Of a stretch of DNA of 11,644 nt, positions 1-7,391 are shown piece by piece. The DNA is from an archaeon (lineage in GTDB: Archaea; Asgardarchaeota; Hermodarchaeia; Hermodarchaeales; Hermodarchaeaceae): NCBI GenBank assembly GCA_016550415.1, contig JABXGU010000551.1, positions 1-11,644 on the forward strand, written 5' to 3'. The notes under the pieces are model-generated. The model did not search any database, was not told the DNA's origin, and worked only from the letters and a program-made list of their open reading frames with translations. The first letter of the stretch is position 1. The number at the start of each line of letters is the position of its first letter. The translations under genes and the position numbers were made by a program.

Positions 1-860
1 CTCTACTCCTTATCGAGAGCATTCGTAAATTTGCTGGAGCCTTGGCAAAGAAGCCCGTCTGGGTTTTTACCCCTGAATCATCAAAGCCCCTCCGAGATAC
101 CACCATGAAGGGTCTACAAGCACTTGAAGTCAAGTTGATTTCATTCGCCATGGACGAATCCAAATTACCTTTCTTTTTTGCGGACATCATTCAAGCAATT
201 GCTTTTGCTGAATCGATTGCCGAACGAGATACATCCTTACTAGCCTGGTTGGACTCAAATACCCTTATTCTGAATGAACCTATCGAGTTTCTTATTCCAG
301 ATTCGAAGAGTTTAGGTTACCGACCAGTCCACCACACCCTCATTGGCTCACGATTTAAAGAACCCCTTGACCCCTTTTGGTCCCACATATATGAGTCCTG
401 TCAGGTACCCCAGGATCGAGTCTTTCCTATGGTCACCCACGTTGATGCAACCGAGATCCGCCCTTATTTTAATGCTGGATGTCTGATTACTCGTCCAACA
501 AACCACCTCTTCCGCACTTGGCATGACACATTTTTCGAACTCTACAAGAACCGGGAATGTCAGGGAGTCTATCAGCAGGATGAACGATACAAAATCTTCG
601 TCCACCAGGCAGCCCTATCAGGAGTGATTCTTTCAATGTTTCCCTCCGGAGAACTCCATGAGCTTCCTAGCACCTACAATTACCCTCTTCACCTCTTTAA
701 GCAAGATGTCTCCGACAGCCGCCCTTCCACACTGGAGGATCTGGTAACGATTCGACATGAAGGATTCTATCAGGACCCAGATTGGATCACTTCATTCCCC
801 GCTAAGAGCCCTTTGAAGAAATGGATTGGCCAGCAGTTGTCCAAATACTCAATCGAATAA
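1..860 (+). CDS. Glycosyltransferase-like (nucleotide-diphospho-sugar transferase fold) protein, 5' partial
   Basis: The reading frame is open to the left edge: codons before the TTG at 42 read LLLIESIRKFAGA, so the N-terminus lies outside the window and the TTG is probably internal. Counting from that TTG, 272 residues are seen. A GT-A-like layout is suggested by a hydrophobic strand ending in an acidic turn, LLAWLDSNTLIL (about residues 66-77), and by YFNAGCLITRP (142-152), which resembles the NAG-x-hydrophobic motif of GT8-like enzymes. In such enzymes a DxD motif binds the metal and the sugar nucleotide. Here the third position is Asn (D71-S72-N73), so metal-dependent transfer is uncertain. 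There is no signal peptide or membrane segment in the visible part. It converges on the nuclease-like gene with a 38-nt gap. The substrate is unknown; it could be a non-catalytic member of the fold. Confidence 0.6.
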   Translation, partial: LLLIESIRKFAGALAKKPVWVFTPESSKPLRDTTMKGLQALEVKLISFAMDESKLPFFFADIIQAIAFAESIAERDTSLLAWLDSNTLILNEPIEFLIPDSKSLGYRPVHHTLIGSRFKEPLDPFWSHIYESCQVPQDRVFPMVTHVDATEIRPYFNAGCLITRPTNHLFRTWHDTFFELYKNRECQGVYQQDERYKIFVHQAALSGVILSMFPSGELHELPSTYNYPLHLFKQDVSDSRPSTLEDLVTIRHEGFYQDPDWITSFPAKSPLKKWIGQQLSKYSIE

Positions 861-898
861 TCAATGAAAATTAGTGAAAAAGCACAGTATTCCAGCAA

Positions 899-1438
899 TC
901 ATTTAGATTGGAGCTCTGCCAACACCCTATTCACATCATCAACGAGTTCCGGTGGCTCTTGAATCAACTGAAATGCTGTGAATAGACTCTGAAGCACTTT
1001 GACTTGGGGACCGGAGAGTCCTTGCCCCTTGAGATCGCGAGCTCGTTGAATCATGGAGTGGATAGCAGGGTATATCTGAGTTGTCAAGTAATCGGGAAAT
1101 ACTTCGCGCTTATTGACATCCACAAAATGGAGTTCAACTCCGTATTTGTAGCAAGCACCCAGGATACGTTCTCGGATTTCCTCTGAAGCAACACCAATGG
1201 GAATCACGACTATGGGAGTGCCTTCTGGCATAGCCACGCGATTCTGCACAGCCCGCCCCACAGCTTCGTACACATCCCCAGGGCTATGAATCCATTTTGC
1301 TTCAGCTAGAAGTGTATGGTTCTCTGAGGTTGCTAAAAGATCAACCACTCCACCGGGAATAGTGGCTTTTTGCTCGACCTGAAACCCATTGGCTTTGAGA
1401 TATTGGCGATAAACGGATAGTAGGAGATACTCTGACAT
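899..1438 (-). CDS. PD-(D/E)XK nuclease-superfamily protein, stand-alone
   Basis: A protein of about 179 aa. A TTG three codons upstream (1447) would add MSS, but the ATG at 1438 gives a natural start (MSEYLLLSVYRQYL). Neither start has a clear Shine-Dalgarno site. In numbering from the TTG, the restriction-endonuclease-like core is visible: an N-terminal helix with E6, then GGVVDLL with D36 in the first acidic strand, then LLAEAKW with E49-x-K51. The spacing D-x12-E-x-K is standard for this superfamily. The next strand is VVVIPIGVA, and the rest is helical and charged (VLQSLFTAFQLIQEPPELVDDVNRVLAELQ). No methylase or partner gene is adjacent, so a restriction system is not indicated. DNA repair, recombination or an archaeal Holliday-junction-resolvase-like role is possible. 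The fold is fairly secure; the function is open. Confidence 0.65.
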   Translation of the reverse strand: MSEYLLLSVYRQYLKANGFQVEQKATIPGGVVDLLATSENHTLLAEAKWIHSPGDVYEAVGRAVQNRVAMPEGTPIVVIPIGVASEEIRERILGACYKYGVELHFVDVNKREVFPDYLTTQIYPAIHSMIQRARDLKGQGLSGPQVKVLQSLFTAFQLIQEPPELVDDVNRVLAELQSK

Positions 1439-1729
1439 CGAACTCAACTCATCCAGTACCTCAATCCCTTAATAACCTATTTTTGGCTGATATCATAGAA
1501 AATGTTAAAGATCTTTTAAAATGACCTATTTGCCTTGAACTGAATTATTCGCTAATTAGGTCTTTTGGGGATCAAAGAATCAGAAGATGAACACCGAAAT
1601 GTAGTCTTTACTACCAAATGGAATTTAGAATGCCTAGAATCCTTAGAAAACAATCATTACATCTACAATAAGAAAATATTCTGTAGGTAGCAGCGTTTCA
1701 TTCAATAATAAATAAAATGATTAATCAAG
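1439..1729. other. AT-rich intergenic region upstream of the nuclease-like gene
   Basis: There are 291 bases between two minus-strand genes. No ORF of credible length or RNA gene was seen on either strand. The only structured element is a short palindrome AAAGATCTTT at about 1507-1516, which overlaps a TATA-like TTTTAAAAG read on the minus strand (about 1512-1520). That element lies about 75 nt upstream of the nuclease-like gene start, rather far for a core promoter. Confidence 0.35.
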
Positions 1730-2182
1730 TTAAATGATGTCTGTCATCTTTTCCCGTCGTAATTTCCACCATTTTTCTAATCGAAAGACTAAATACAGAA
1801 AACCTATTGCGAGAATCCCTATGAGTGGAGGTCCGATTGAGAACGCCAAAGCTGGAGAAAAGCCCACAGACACAAGTAATAGGTAAAAACCAAAACCGCC
1901 AAGGAGAGAAAGCACTACTGCGTAATGGATAAACGACATTATTCTTACCTTCTCGCTAATCGTTTCACCCTTTCGAGAAACACGAAATAAGACAGGAAAA
2001 ATGAAGGCAGGATACGTGATTACGTAGAAACCTATAACACCAGCTAGGACTCCACTAAACCCAAATTCGTGCATGAAAAGCATTGGGAGATTTAGCCATA
2101 AGGCAATTAAAGCGACTAATATCCACACTAGCAATCCGCAAACAAGGGACTCTACCCAACTATTAGTCCTAATCCGATTCAT
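1730..2182 (-). CDS. Four-helix integral membrane protein, unknown function
   Basis: A 150-aa protein I do not recognise. Four hydrophobic stretches are clear at about residues 11-37, 42-66, 80-106 and 112-134. A basic loop with RVSRKGETISEKVR lies between helices 2 and 3, and a strongly basic tail (EKWWKLRREK) follows helix 4. By the positive-inside rule both ends and the 67-80 loop face the cytoplasm. It has no conserved charged residues inside the helices and no metal or catalytic motif. The start is ATG at 2182, with no good Shine-Dalgarno site but an AT-rich TATA-like tract (about 2228-2238) some 45-55 nt upstream. The next gene upstream on the same strand is 179 nt away, so it is probably transcribed alone. 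It is real by composition and hydropathy; no role can be assigned. Confidence 0.7.
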   Translation of the reverse strand: MNRIRTNSWVESLVCGLLVWILVALIALWLNLPMLFMHEFGFSGVLAGVIGFYVITYPAFIFPVLFRVSRKGETISEKVRIMSFIHYAVVLSLLGGFGFYLLLVSVGFSPALAFSIGPPLIGILAIGFLYLVFRLEKWWKLRREKMTDII

Positions 2183-2361
2183 GGGTTAACCCCATCTATA
2201 TCAAGAATACTAATCTAATTTCGATTTTTTAATTTTAACAACGATTATGCATTGTAGATGTAAAGACTGTTATCCATAGAATAGTTTTCAAATAACTTTG
2301 GGGAGGGAAACTATGGAAGAGTCTGCTTTTACCTTAATTTCGTTTAGGTTGAGATTGAAAT

Positions 2362-2739
2362 CTATTCAGGGGGTTCTTTGAAAGATAATGTGGCAAGGAC
2401 CTCAAGTTTCCGATTCTGTTTCAAGAAGTTGATGATTTGATCGACTCGTGAAGGCGCGGATTTGACTAACTTGTCGGTGGCTTCTGCATGCAATCCAAAA
2501 TCATCACGCCGTCGAATTTCTGGCGACACTTTTTCCTTCGCAACAGGGGCAGCGACATCTAAATCCTGTTGGGAAATATTCCCTGATTCCAGTTTGTTGG
2601 CTAGAGCGTTATATTCCTTGTTTATCTGTTGGATTAGTGAGAGTTTGATGTTAAGGTCTGTTACCATATTGTATGCACTTAGTGATATTGCACAATGTAC
2701 TAAATTATCGACTACATGGTCTATTGCTTCTTCTGGCAT
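2362..2739 (-). CDS. Small helical, possibly coiled-coil protein of unknown function
   Basis: About 125 aa from the ATG at 2739, starting MPEEAIDHVVDNLVHC. I prefer this start because GGTGG lies four bases upstream. A TTG at 2769 would add ten residues (MPFLDIYGGI). The first two thirds are predicted helical with heptad-like spacing (LNIKLSLIQQINKEYNALANKLES). A Lys/Glu-rich linker (about 68-82) and a second helical region (DKLVKSAPSRVDQIINFLKQNRKLEVLATLSF) follow. There is no signal peptide, membrane helix, Cys/His cluster or known enzyme motif. The reading frame stays open further upstream to about 2935 but lacks ATG or GTG codons there. It is divergent from the large thioredoxin-domain gene. 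The antisense frame over the same bases is Ser/Cys-rich and looks like a shadow. Function unknown. Confidence 0.55.
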   Translation of the reverse strand: MPEEAIDHVVDNLVHCAISLSAYNMVTDLNIKLSLIQQINKEYNALANKLESGNISQQDLDVAAPVAKEKVSPEIRRRDDFGLHAEATDKLVKSAPSRVDQIINFLKQNRKLEVLATLSFKEPPE

Positions 2740-2769
2740 AATACCACCGTATATATCTAGGAATGGCAA

Positions 2770-3051
2770 TTCATAAGGATTAGCAAATCGATGTGAAATC
2801 GTGTAGATAGAAATAAAGGAAAGGAGCAGACCGGAAGAGAGTCCATGATTCCTATAAATCCACCTCAGTATGGTTGAGTTGTATTTGTGACAAGGAAAAT
2901 TGAGGGAGAGCTTTTCATAATATTGACTTTTTCTTTAACAATGTACTCAGCAAAGAAGACAGCGTCTAAGGCTTTCATTTTTTGAGAATTGATTCTATCC
3001 GGCATTTAGATCAAATACTTTCGAGTAATGCCTGTGTTAGGAAATAGCAAG
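2770..3051. other. Divergent intergenic region without a recognisable gene
   Basis: This region separates the helical minus-strand gene from the thioredoxin-domain gene. On the plus strand only ORFs of under 20 codons occur. On the minus strand the open frame continues from the helical gene but has no usable start codon and its translation looks non-coding. I see no tRNA, CRISPR or obvious repeat. Confidence 0.4.
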
Positions 3052-3061
3052 TATAAAAAAA
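3051..3061 (+). promoter_or_regulatory. TATA box of the thioredoxin-domain gene
   Basis: The string GTATAAAAAAAG is a good match to an archaeal TATA element. It is centred about 39 nt upstream of the ATG at 3095. Initiation about 25 nt downstream of its centre would give a leader of only some 12-17 nt, just enough to hold the GTGATC Shine-Dalgarno site at 3084-3089. Confidence 0.55.
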
Positions 3062-3094
3062 GCTACAAGGAATTCCCTCATCTGTGATCAGAAA

Positions 3095-5191
3095 ATGAGA
3101 AAGGATAGTGAGGAGTACACAAACCAGCTTATTCACGAAAAAAGCCCGTATTTGTTACAGCATGCGCATAATCCCGTGAATTGGTATCCATGGGGCGAAG
3201 AGGCTTTCGCAAAAGCACAAAAAGAGGATAAACCGATTTTTCTTTCCATTGGGTATAGTACGTGCCATTGGTGTCATGTGATGGAGCAGGAATCCTTTGA
3301 GAATCCACGTATTGCGAAATTGATGAATGACGCCTTTGTTAGCATCAAGGTGGATCGGGAGGAGCGTCCAGATATTGATTCACTCTATATGTCGGTCGCT
3401 CAGATGATGACAGGAAGTGGAGGCTGGCCACTCACAATTATCATGCACCCCGATAAGAAACCATTCTTTGCTGCGACCTACATTCCCCCTGAAACTCGAT
3501 TTGGGCGCATAGGCATGGACGAATTAGTCCCCGAAATTCAACGGCTCTGGAAACAGGATCGAAAAAAGCTTGATATGATTTCGGGGAATATCCTAGAGAG
3601 CCTTGAGTCATCGACTTCGGGTTCAAATGGTGCAGAGTTGGGAGAAGGAGTCTTGGACATGGCATTCGACCGATTACAAGAGCGATTTGATGAACAACAT
3701 GGTGGTTTTGGTTTCCGCCCCAAATTCCCTTCTCCCCATAATCTCTTGTTTTTACTACGGTATTGGAAACGTACACAAAATAGAGAGGCACTCCGGATGG
3801 TCGAAAAGACATTGGACAAGATGTGGCAAGGTGGAGTGTTTGATCATGTGGGGTTTGGCTTCCATCGGTATTCAACGGACCCCAAATGGCTACTTCCGCA
3901 TTTTGAGAAGATGCTTTATGACCAAGCCATGTTAACATTGGCTTACACGGAAGCATTTCAAGCAACACAAAATAAAGAGTATGCCAAGACCATTCAAGAA
4001 ATCATAGCTTACGTACTCCGTGATATGACTAGCCCTCTTGGTGGGTTTTATTCCGCTGAAGATGCAGATAGCGAAGGAGAAGAAGGGAAGTTCTACGTTT
4101 GGTCTGAACACGAAATCCGTGCCATCCTACCTAAAAAAGAAGCAGAGGTTTTTCTTAGCGTCTACAACTTTGAACCACAAGGGAACTTTCTCGACGAAGC
4201 AACTGGAAAACACACAGGTACTAATATCCCTCATCTTCAACAGTCATTGAACGAAGAAGCAAAAGCACGAAAAATGACCTCGAAGGCACTTTCAGAGCTT
4301 CTCAACACAGCACGAAAAAAACTGTATGCTACCCGTGAAAAACGAATCCATCCTTACAAAGATGACAAAATACTTACTGATTGGAATGGCCTAATGATTG
4401 CAGCACTTGCCAAAGCAGCGAGAATACTTCGCAAACCACACTTCACTGAAGCGGCGAAGAAGGCTGTGAACTTCGTATTTACCGAACTGTACAAGAAAGG
4501 CCATCTTCTGCACCGTTACCGGGATGGTGAGGCTATGGTTCCAGCGTTCCTTGATGATTACGCGTTCATGATTTGGGGACTCCTCGAACTCTATGAAACC
4601 ACCTTTGCTCCTGAATACCTCGAAAAGGCGAACACCCTAAACGAAACACTTCTCGCCAACTTTTGGGATTCGAAAAGTGGAGGTTTTTTCTTTACTGCAA
4701 ACGATGCTGAAGATCTTCTTGTTCGGAAGAAGGATGCCTATGATGGCGCAATTCCTTCCGGGAACTCCGTTGCTATGCTTAACTTGCTTCGGCTTGGTCG
4801 GATAACTGCATCCTCCGACTTAGAAGCTAAAGCAGCAAGGATAGGTCGAGCTTTTTCAGGGGATGTGCTGGGATCCCCCGCTGGATTCACCTTAATGATT
4901 AGTGCAGTAGATTTTGCTGTTGGTCCTGCATACGAGTTGGTCCTAGTAGGTAACCCAAAAGCGAAGGACACTCAAGAAATGGTAAAGGCTGTTACTGAAC
5001 GGTTCATTCCAAACAAAGTAGTCTTAATGCTTCCTGAAGGTGAAGAAGAGCGAATAAAAAAACTCGCCTCCTTCACAAAAGACTATTCGAGCATCAATGG
5101 AAATGCAACTGCCTTTGTGTGCAGTAATCATCAATGCCAGCTACCGACCACAGATATTCAACAGATGCTGAGCTTCTTGAAAGAGCAATAA
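3095..5191 (+). CDS. YyaL/SSP411-type thioredoxin-domain protein (DUF255)
   Basis: At 698 aa it is full length for this family. The N-terminal DUF255 thioredoxin-like domain (about 1-165) begins with the family hallmark [21 protein letters not shown] and contains STCHWCHVM with the C57-H-W-C60 redox pair, followed by VDREERPD. The rest is an (alpha/alpha)6-barrel related to N-acylglucosamine 2-epimerases and glycosidases. It shows [12 protein letters not shown] (about 250), [17 protein letters not shown] (about 318-335) and [17 protein letters not shown] (about 423-440). The protein is cytoplasmic; no signal peptide is seen. The family is widespread in bacteria, archaea and animals, but its substrate is not established. 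Proposals include thiol chemistry on, or hydrolysis of, a carbohydrate-like substrate. The start is fixed by GTGATC five bases before the ATG. It is single-gene transcribed and ends 8 nt from the convergent methyltransferase. Confidence 0.95.
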   Translation: MRKDSEEYTNQLIHEKSPYLLQHAHNPVNWYPWGEEAFAKAQKEDKPIFLSIGYSTCHWCHVMEQESFENPRIAKLMNDAFVSIKVDREERPDIDSLYMSVAQMMTGSGGWPLTIIMHPDKKPFFAATYIPPETRFGRIGMDELVPEIQRLWKQDRKKLDMISGNILESLESSTSGSNGAELGEGVLDMAFDRLQERFDEQHGGFGFRPKFPSPHNLLFLLRYWKRTQNREALRMVEKTLDKMWQGGVFDHVGFGFHRYSTDPKWLLPHFEKMLYDQAMLTLAYTEAFQATQNKEYAKTIQEIIAYVLRDMTSPLGGFYSAEDADSEGEEGKFYVWSEHEIRAILPKKEAEVFLSVYNFEPQGNFLDEATGKHTGTNIPHLQQSLNEEAKARKMTSKALSELLNTARKKLYATREKRIHPYKDDKILTDWNGLMIAALAKAARILRKPHFTEAAKKAVNFVFTELYKKGHLLHRYRDGEAMVPAFLDDYAFMIWGLLELYETTFAPEYLEKANTLNETLLANFWDSKSGGFFFTANDAEDLLVRKKDAYDGAIPSGNSVAMLNLLRLGRITASSDLEAKAARIGRAFSGDVLGSPAGFTLMISAVDFAVGPAYELVLVGNPKAKDTQEMVKAVTERFIPNKVVLMLPEGEEERIKKLASFTKDYSSINGNATAFVCSNHQCQLPTTDIQQMLSFLKEQ

Positions 5192-5199
5192 CACGCCAA

Positions 5200-5931
5200 T
5201 CAATTACTGGGTTTTCCCGCCTTGATACATAGAAAGGAGGGACGAGTCAGTACCCTATCATAATCTTCAGGATTTACTTTCCGGAATTCTTCTAGCGGTC
5301 TTGTTTCAAGAACTTTCAAAATTCGAAAACCCGCTTCAAGAAGTGGTTCAAAAAACGCAGAAAGAGATCTGTGGTAAAAAGGCATGATTGTTGGTTTGCC
5401 AAAACCGGTCCAAAGCCATTCGACTCGTCGTGTTTCGAAGTAATCCTTTCGTTCACGCATAGTCGATGGGTTACAGGGATGAATGGTAGAAAAGATCAGT
5501 TCACCACCTGGTCGAAGAATGCGATAAAATTCCTTTAAAGTTGCATGCCAGTCCAGAATGTAGCCCATAACAAGCGAGGAGAATATTAGATCAAACATTT
5601 CCTCTTTAAAAAAAGGGAGAGGTTGATTCAAATCCACTTCACGAATATCAGCTGTGTTTCCAAGCCGTTCTTGGGTAATCTCAAGCATCTTTGGACTAAC
5701 ATCAACGGCTACAACCTTCGCCCCATGCTTGATGAGGTATTCAGCGTTATGCCCTGGACCACACCCAGCATCCAAGACATAAAGTCCATCGACATCAGGT
5801 AGCAGAGATAATATTGCTGGGCGCTCAAGGTACGCATTGTAATCCTTGGTGAGAACCCTTTCACTATATTCTCTTGCCATTGAGTTGTACGCATCCATGG
5901 CAATTAACTTGTTTTTCTCGTCCTTTGTCAT
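5200..5931 (-). CDS. Class I SAM-dependent methyltransferase (UbiE/Methyltransf_11-like)
   Basis: A 243-aa cytoplasmic enzyme expected to transfer the methyl group of S-adenosylmethionine to a small molecule. Motif I is VLDAGCGPGHN (52-62). The acidic end of strand 2, which binds the ribose hydroxyls, is VVAVDVSPKML (D77). D100 follows in IREVDLNQPLPF. The post-motif region MGYILDWHATLKEFYRILRPGGELIFST is typical of the UbiE/COQ5 and Methyltransf_11 groups. The N-terminal helix DAYNSMAREYSE is the usual cap. The C-terminal third (from about 155) carries the substrate-binding insertion and gives no specificity clue. The start is ATG at 5931 with GGTGA six bases upstream. It is divergent from the DUF302 gene and converges with the YyaL gene. 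The substrate is unknown; neighbours do not form a biosynthetic cluster. Confidence 0.9.
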   Translation of the reverse strand: MTKDEKNKLIAMDAYNSMAREYSERVLTKDYNAYLERPAILSLLPDVDGLYVLDAGCGPGHNAEYLIKHGAKVVAVDVSPKMLEITQERLGNTADIREVDLNQPLPFFKEEMFDLIFSSLVMGYILDWHATLKEFYRILRPGGELIFSTIHPCNPSTMRERKDYFETRRVEWLWTGFGKPTIMPFYHRSLSAFFEPLLEAGFRILKVLETRPLEEFRKVNPEDYDRVLTRPSFLCIKAGKPSN

Positions 5932-5970
5932 CGAATCTCACCCTGCAAGGAGCATATTACGAGCGCTCAA

Positions 5971-5980
5971 GAATATATCG
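5971..5980 (-). promoter_or_regulatory. TATA-like element upstream of the methyltransferase
   Basis: Read on the minus strand, GATATATTC is centred about 44 nt upstream of the ATG. Initiation near 5950 would leave a leader of about 20 nt that includes the GGTGA ribosome-binding site. A perfect 8-nt palindrome GAGCGCTC (5961-5968) lies between this element and the expected start site and could be an operator, though a palindrome this short can occur by chance. Confidence 0.4.
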
Positions 5981-6164
5981 GAATCTTATGCAGAATCTTG
6001 TTAGCTTTCGTCTTCCAAGACCCAACCGCTTTTAATCCGCAAGAACCGTCAGTTGCATCAAACCTGATTTTGTTCTTCAATGAATGATGACATGAATTAA
6101 TATTTAATGGCAACTGGAAATACTCTCAAAGTATCTGATAATTATTCGAAGTAGGTGAACCCGA

Positions 6165-6560
6165 ATGGGTAAAGCTCTCAAAAAGAAATTAGACTTGGAT
6201 TTTGATCAGGCTGTAAAGCATGTTGAAGCAATTGCAAAAGAAGAAGGGTTCTCTGTCCTAATGGTAAAAGCCATACATAATATTTTCAAAGAAAACTTAG
6301 GCGTTGAAGGTTACCCCCGTTATACCATGATTTGTGTTTGTGGTGCTAAATTAGCCAAGGCAGCATTAGATGTGTCCAAAAATGTTGGACTGCTATTCCC
6401 TTGTAGTTTTGTCGTGTATGAAGAAGCAGGGGAGGTTTTTGTTGCACATGTTTCGATTATGAAAATGGCACCCGAAGTTGGACTCGCATCTGCTAAAGAT
6501 ATGAAGCCAGTAATTGAGATGGCAGGTGAAATAGTTGGTCGTGCGTGGTCAAGATTTTAA
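6165..6560 (+). CDS. DUF302 domain protein
   Basis: At 131 aa it is close to a single DUF302 domain. The match rests on YTMICVCGAKLAKAALD (53-69), VGLLFPCSFVVYEEAGEVFVAHVSIMKMA (74-102) and the C-terminal helix. In typical members the first part reads YxMILAC-x-P-x-LA and the second GLLLPCxVVVYE. The conserved Cys of the second motif is C80; C57 and C59 flank the usual position of the first Cys. The protein is soluble with no signal peptide. The molecular function of DUF302 is not established. Some members are found near redox or metal genes, and paired cysteines would allow metal or thiol binding, but nothing here proves it. The start is ATG with GGTGA at 6154-6158. No partner gene is co-transcribed. 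Confidence 0.85.
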   Translation: MGKALKKKLDLDFDQAVKHVEAIAKEEGFSVLMVKAIHNIFKENLGVEGYPRYTMICVCGAKLAKAALDVSKNVGLLFPCSFVVYEEAGEVFVAHVSIMKMAPEVGLASAKDMKPVIEMAGEIVGRAWSRF

Positions 6561-6670
6561 TCAATCCTGTTATGTGATGTTGATTTTTCAATAAACACAG
6601 TCACAATTGCTTTCAGTCCCCAAGTTGAAAGTTTTCAGGATACCCTGTGTAGGAGTTTTGCAATCATCTT

Positions 6671-6698
6671 AGTTCATTTATGGTCTATATCATGAACT
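6671..6698. repeat. Inverted repeat AGTTCAT-N14-ATGAACT
   Basis: Seven-base inverted arms at 6671-6677 and 6692-6698 are separated by 14 bases. They lie in the 204-bp convergent gap between the DUF302 gene and nikR. They could form a hairpin acting as a shared transcription stop, or a protein-binding dyad. The 21-bp arm-to-arm distance equals that of the GTATTAC sites upstream of nikR, but the half-site sequence is different. Confidence 0.3.
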
Positions 6699-6764
6699 TT
6701 GGTCTTCCTGGTGCCTTTGTATCAAACTCACCTTTGTTTGCAGTCAAGTGCCTGTAAATGCAAA

Positions 6765-7205
6765 TTAATGAGAATGCTGATGAGATATTATAGCCCGTGT
6801 CATCATGCTGTTGACTTTTAATTGGTGAATTCCACGCAGCCTTTGAAGTTCCGTCGCCAACTGCTTCATGGTGGCCGCAAGTCCTTTTAAAACAATAACT
6901 AACAAGCAATTGTGTGTATCCAAATGAATGTGTGTTGCGGATGTAATTAGGTTAGTGTATTGATGTTGAATTCGGGTCAATTCGCTTTCAAGACCGGAAA
7001 CATCATGATCATAAATGATTGTAATCGTTCCCGCTGCACTTGCATCAGGGTCTTGTTCCCAGCGATACTCCGAAATGAAATCCCGCATCGCTTGTTGAAT
7101 TGCTTTAGAGCGATCATAACCAATATTTGAGGTTATCTGATCAAACTCCTCTAACAAATTCTGGGGAAGCGAGATACTGATTCTGGTAACACGGGACCTG
7201 GTCAT
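6765..7205 (-). CDS. nikR: Nickel-responsive transcriptional regulator NikR
   Basis: A 146-aa protein with both NikR domains. An N-terminal ribbon-helix-helix DNA-binding domain carries RVTRISISLPQNLLEEFDQI on the beta-strand and first helix and DRSKAIQQAMRDFI on the second helix (about 5-45). A C-terminal ACT-like metal-sensing domain (about 58-135) follows. The square-planar nickel ligands are all present: H81, H92, H94 and C100, with the same 11-2-6 spacing as E. coli H76/H87/H89/C95. The tail ends in SHQHSH, an extra His cluster. A nickel-loaded tetramer should repress nickel importer genes; the divergent cbiM operon is the obvious target. The ATG at 7205 has GTGAT six bases upstream. Two GTATTAC-N14-GTATTAC sites in the shared control region are likely its operators, implying autoregulation. 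Confidence 0.95.
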   Translation of the reverse strand: MTRSRVTRISISLPQNLLEEFDQITSNIGYDRSKAIQQAMRDFISEYRWEQDPDASAAGTITIIYDHDVSGLESELTRIQHQYTNLITSATHIHLDTHNCLLVIVLKGLAATMKQLATELQRLRGIHQLKVNSMMTRAIISHQHSH

Positions 7206-7254
7206 TAGCTATCACTTCTTTTGGTTAATCTATTTCTATGAAAAACTGCTGCTA

Positions 7255-7262
7255 TTTATAAA
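7255..7262 (-). promoter_or_regulatory. TATA box, probably of nikR
   Basis: The perfect palindrome TTTATAAA is centred about 47 nt upstream of the nikR ATG. Being symmetric, it could also be read on the plus strand towards cbiM, where the first GTATTAC pair would lie just downstream. As a nikR promoter, its upstream BRE position abuts that pair. Confidence 0.45.
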
Positions 7263-7268
7263 ATAATA

Positions 7269-7296
7269 GTATTACTTTGTTTATTGAAGGTATTAC
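7269..7296. promoter_or_regulatory. Candidate NikR operator, nikR-proximal copy
   Basis: GTATTAC at 7269-7275 and again at 7290-7296 are separated by exactly 14 bases. Each half is itself an odd palindrome (GTA-T-TAC), so the pair reads almost the same on both strands and fits a symmetric ribbon-helix-helix tetramer. It lies six bases from the TTTATAAA element on the side opposite nikR, where a bound protein could block TFB access. The same arrangement recurs next to cbiM. Confidence 0.65.
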
Positions 7297-7380
7297 TCCT
7301 TGAGCTGTTTTGTCGAAAATCGAGCTGCAATTCATCTTTGAGAACTACATCCATTACAAGTCATAAGAGCTCAGTTAGAT

Positions 7381-7390
7381 TTATATAAAT
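7381..7390 (+). promoter_or_regulatory. TATA box of the cbiM operon
   Basis: TTATATAAAT is a strong archaeal TATA match. Initiation about 25 bases downstream (around 7411) would fall inside the adjacent GTATTAC pair, leaving a leader of roughly 27 nt before the cbiM ATG. Confidence 0.55.
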
Positions 7391-7391
7391 A

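Noticed and set aside
2183..2192. Palindrome GGGTTAACCC before the membrane-protein ATG
   Set aside because: It is only ten bases with no second copy, insufficient to call an operator.
2313..2381. Plus-strand 22-codon frame with a GGGAGGG ribosome-like site
   Set aside because: It is too short, overlaps the end of the minus-strand helical gene, and its product has no recognisable pattern.
2462..2776. Plus-strand 104-codon frame opposite the helical gene
   Set aside because: Its Ser/Cys-rich product looks like antisense of a helical coding sequence, and the minus-strand frame has the better composition and a GGTGG-supported start.
6685..6909. Minus-strand 74-codon frame overlapping the nikR 3' end
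   Set aside because: It lies in another frame over conserved nikR codons and has no family-like content.
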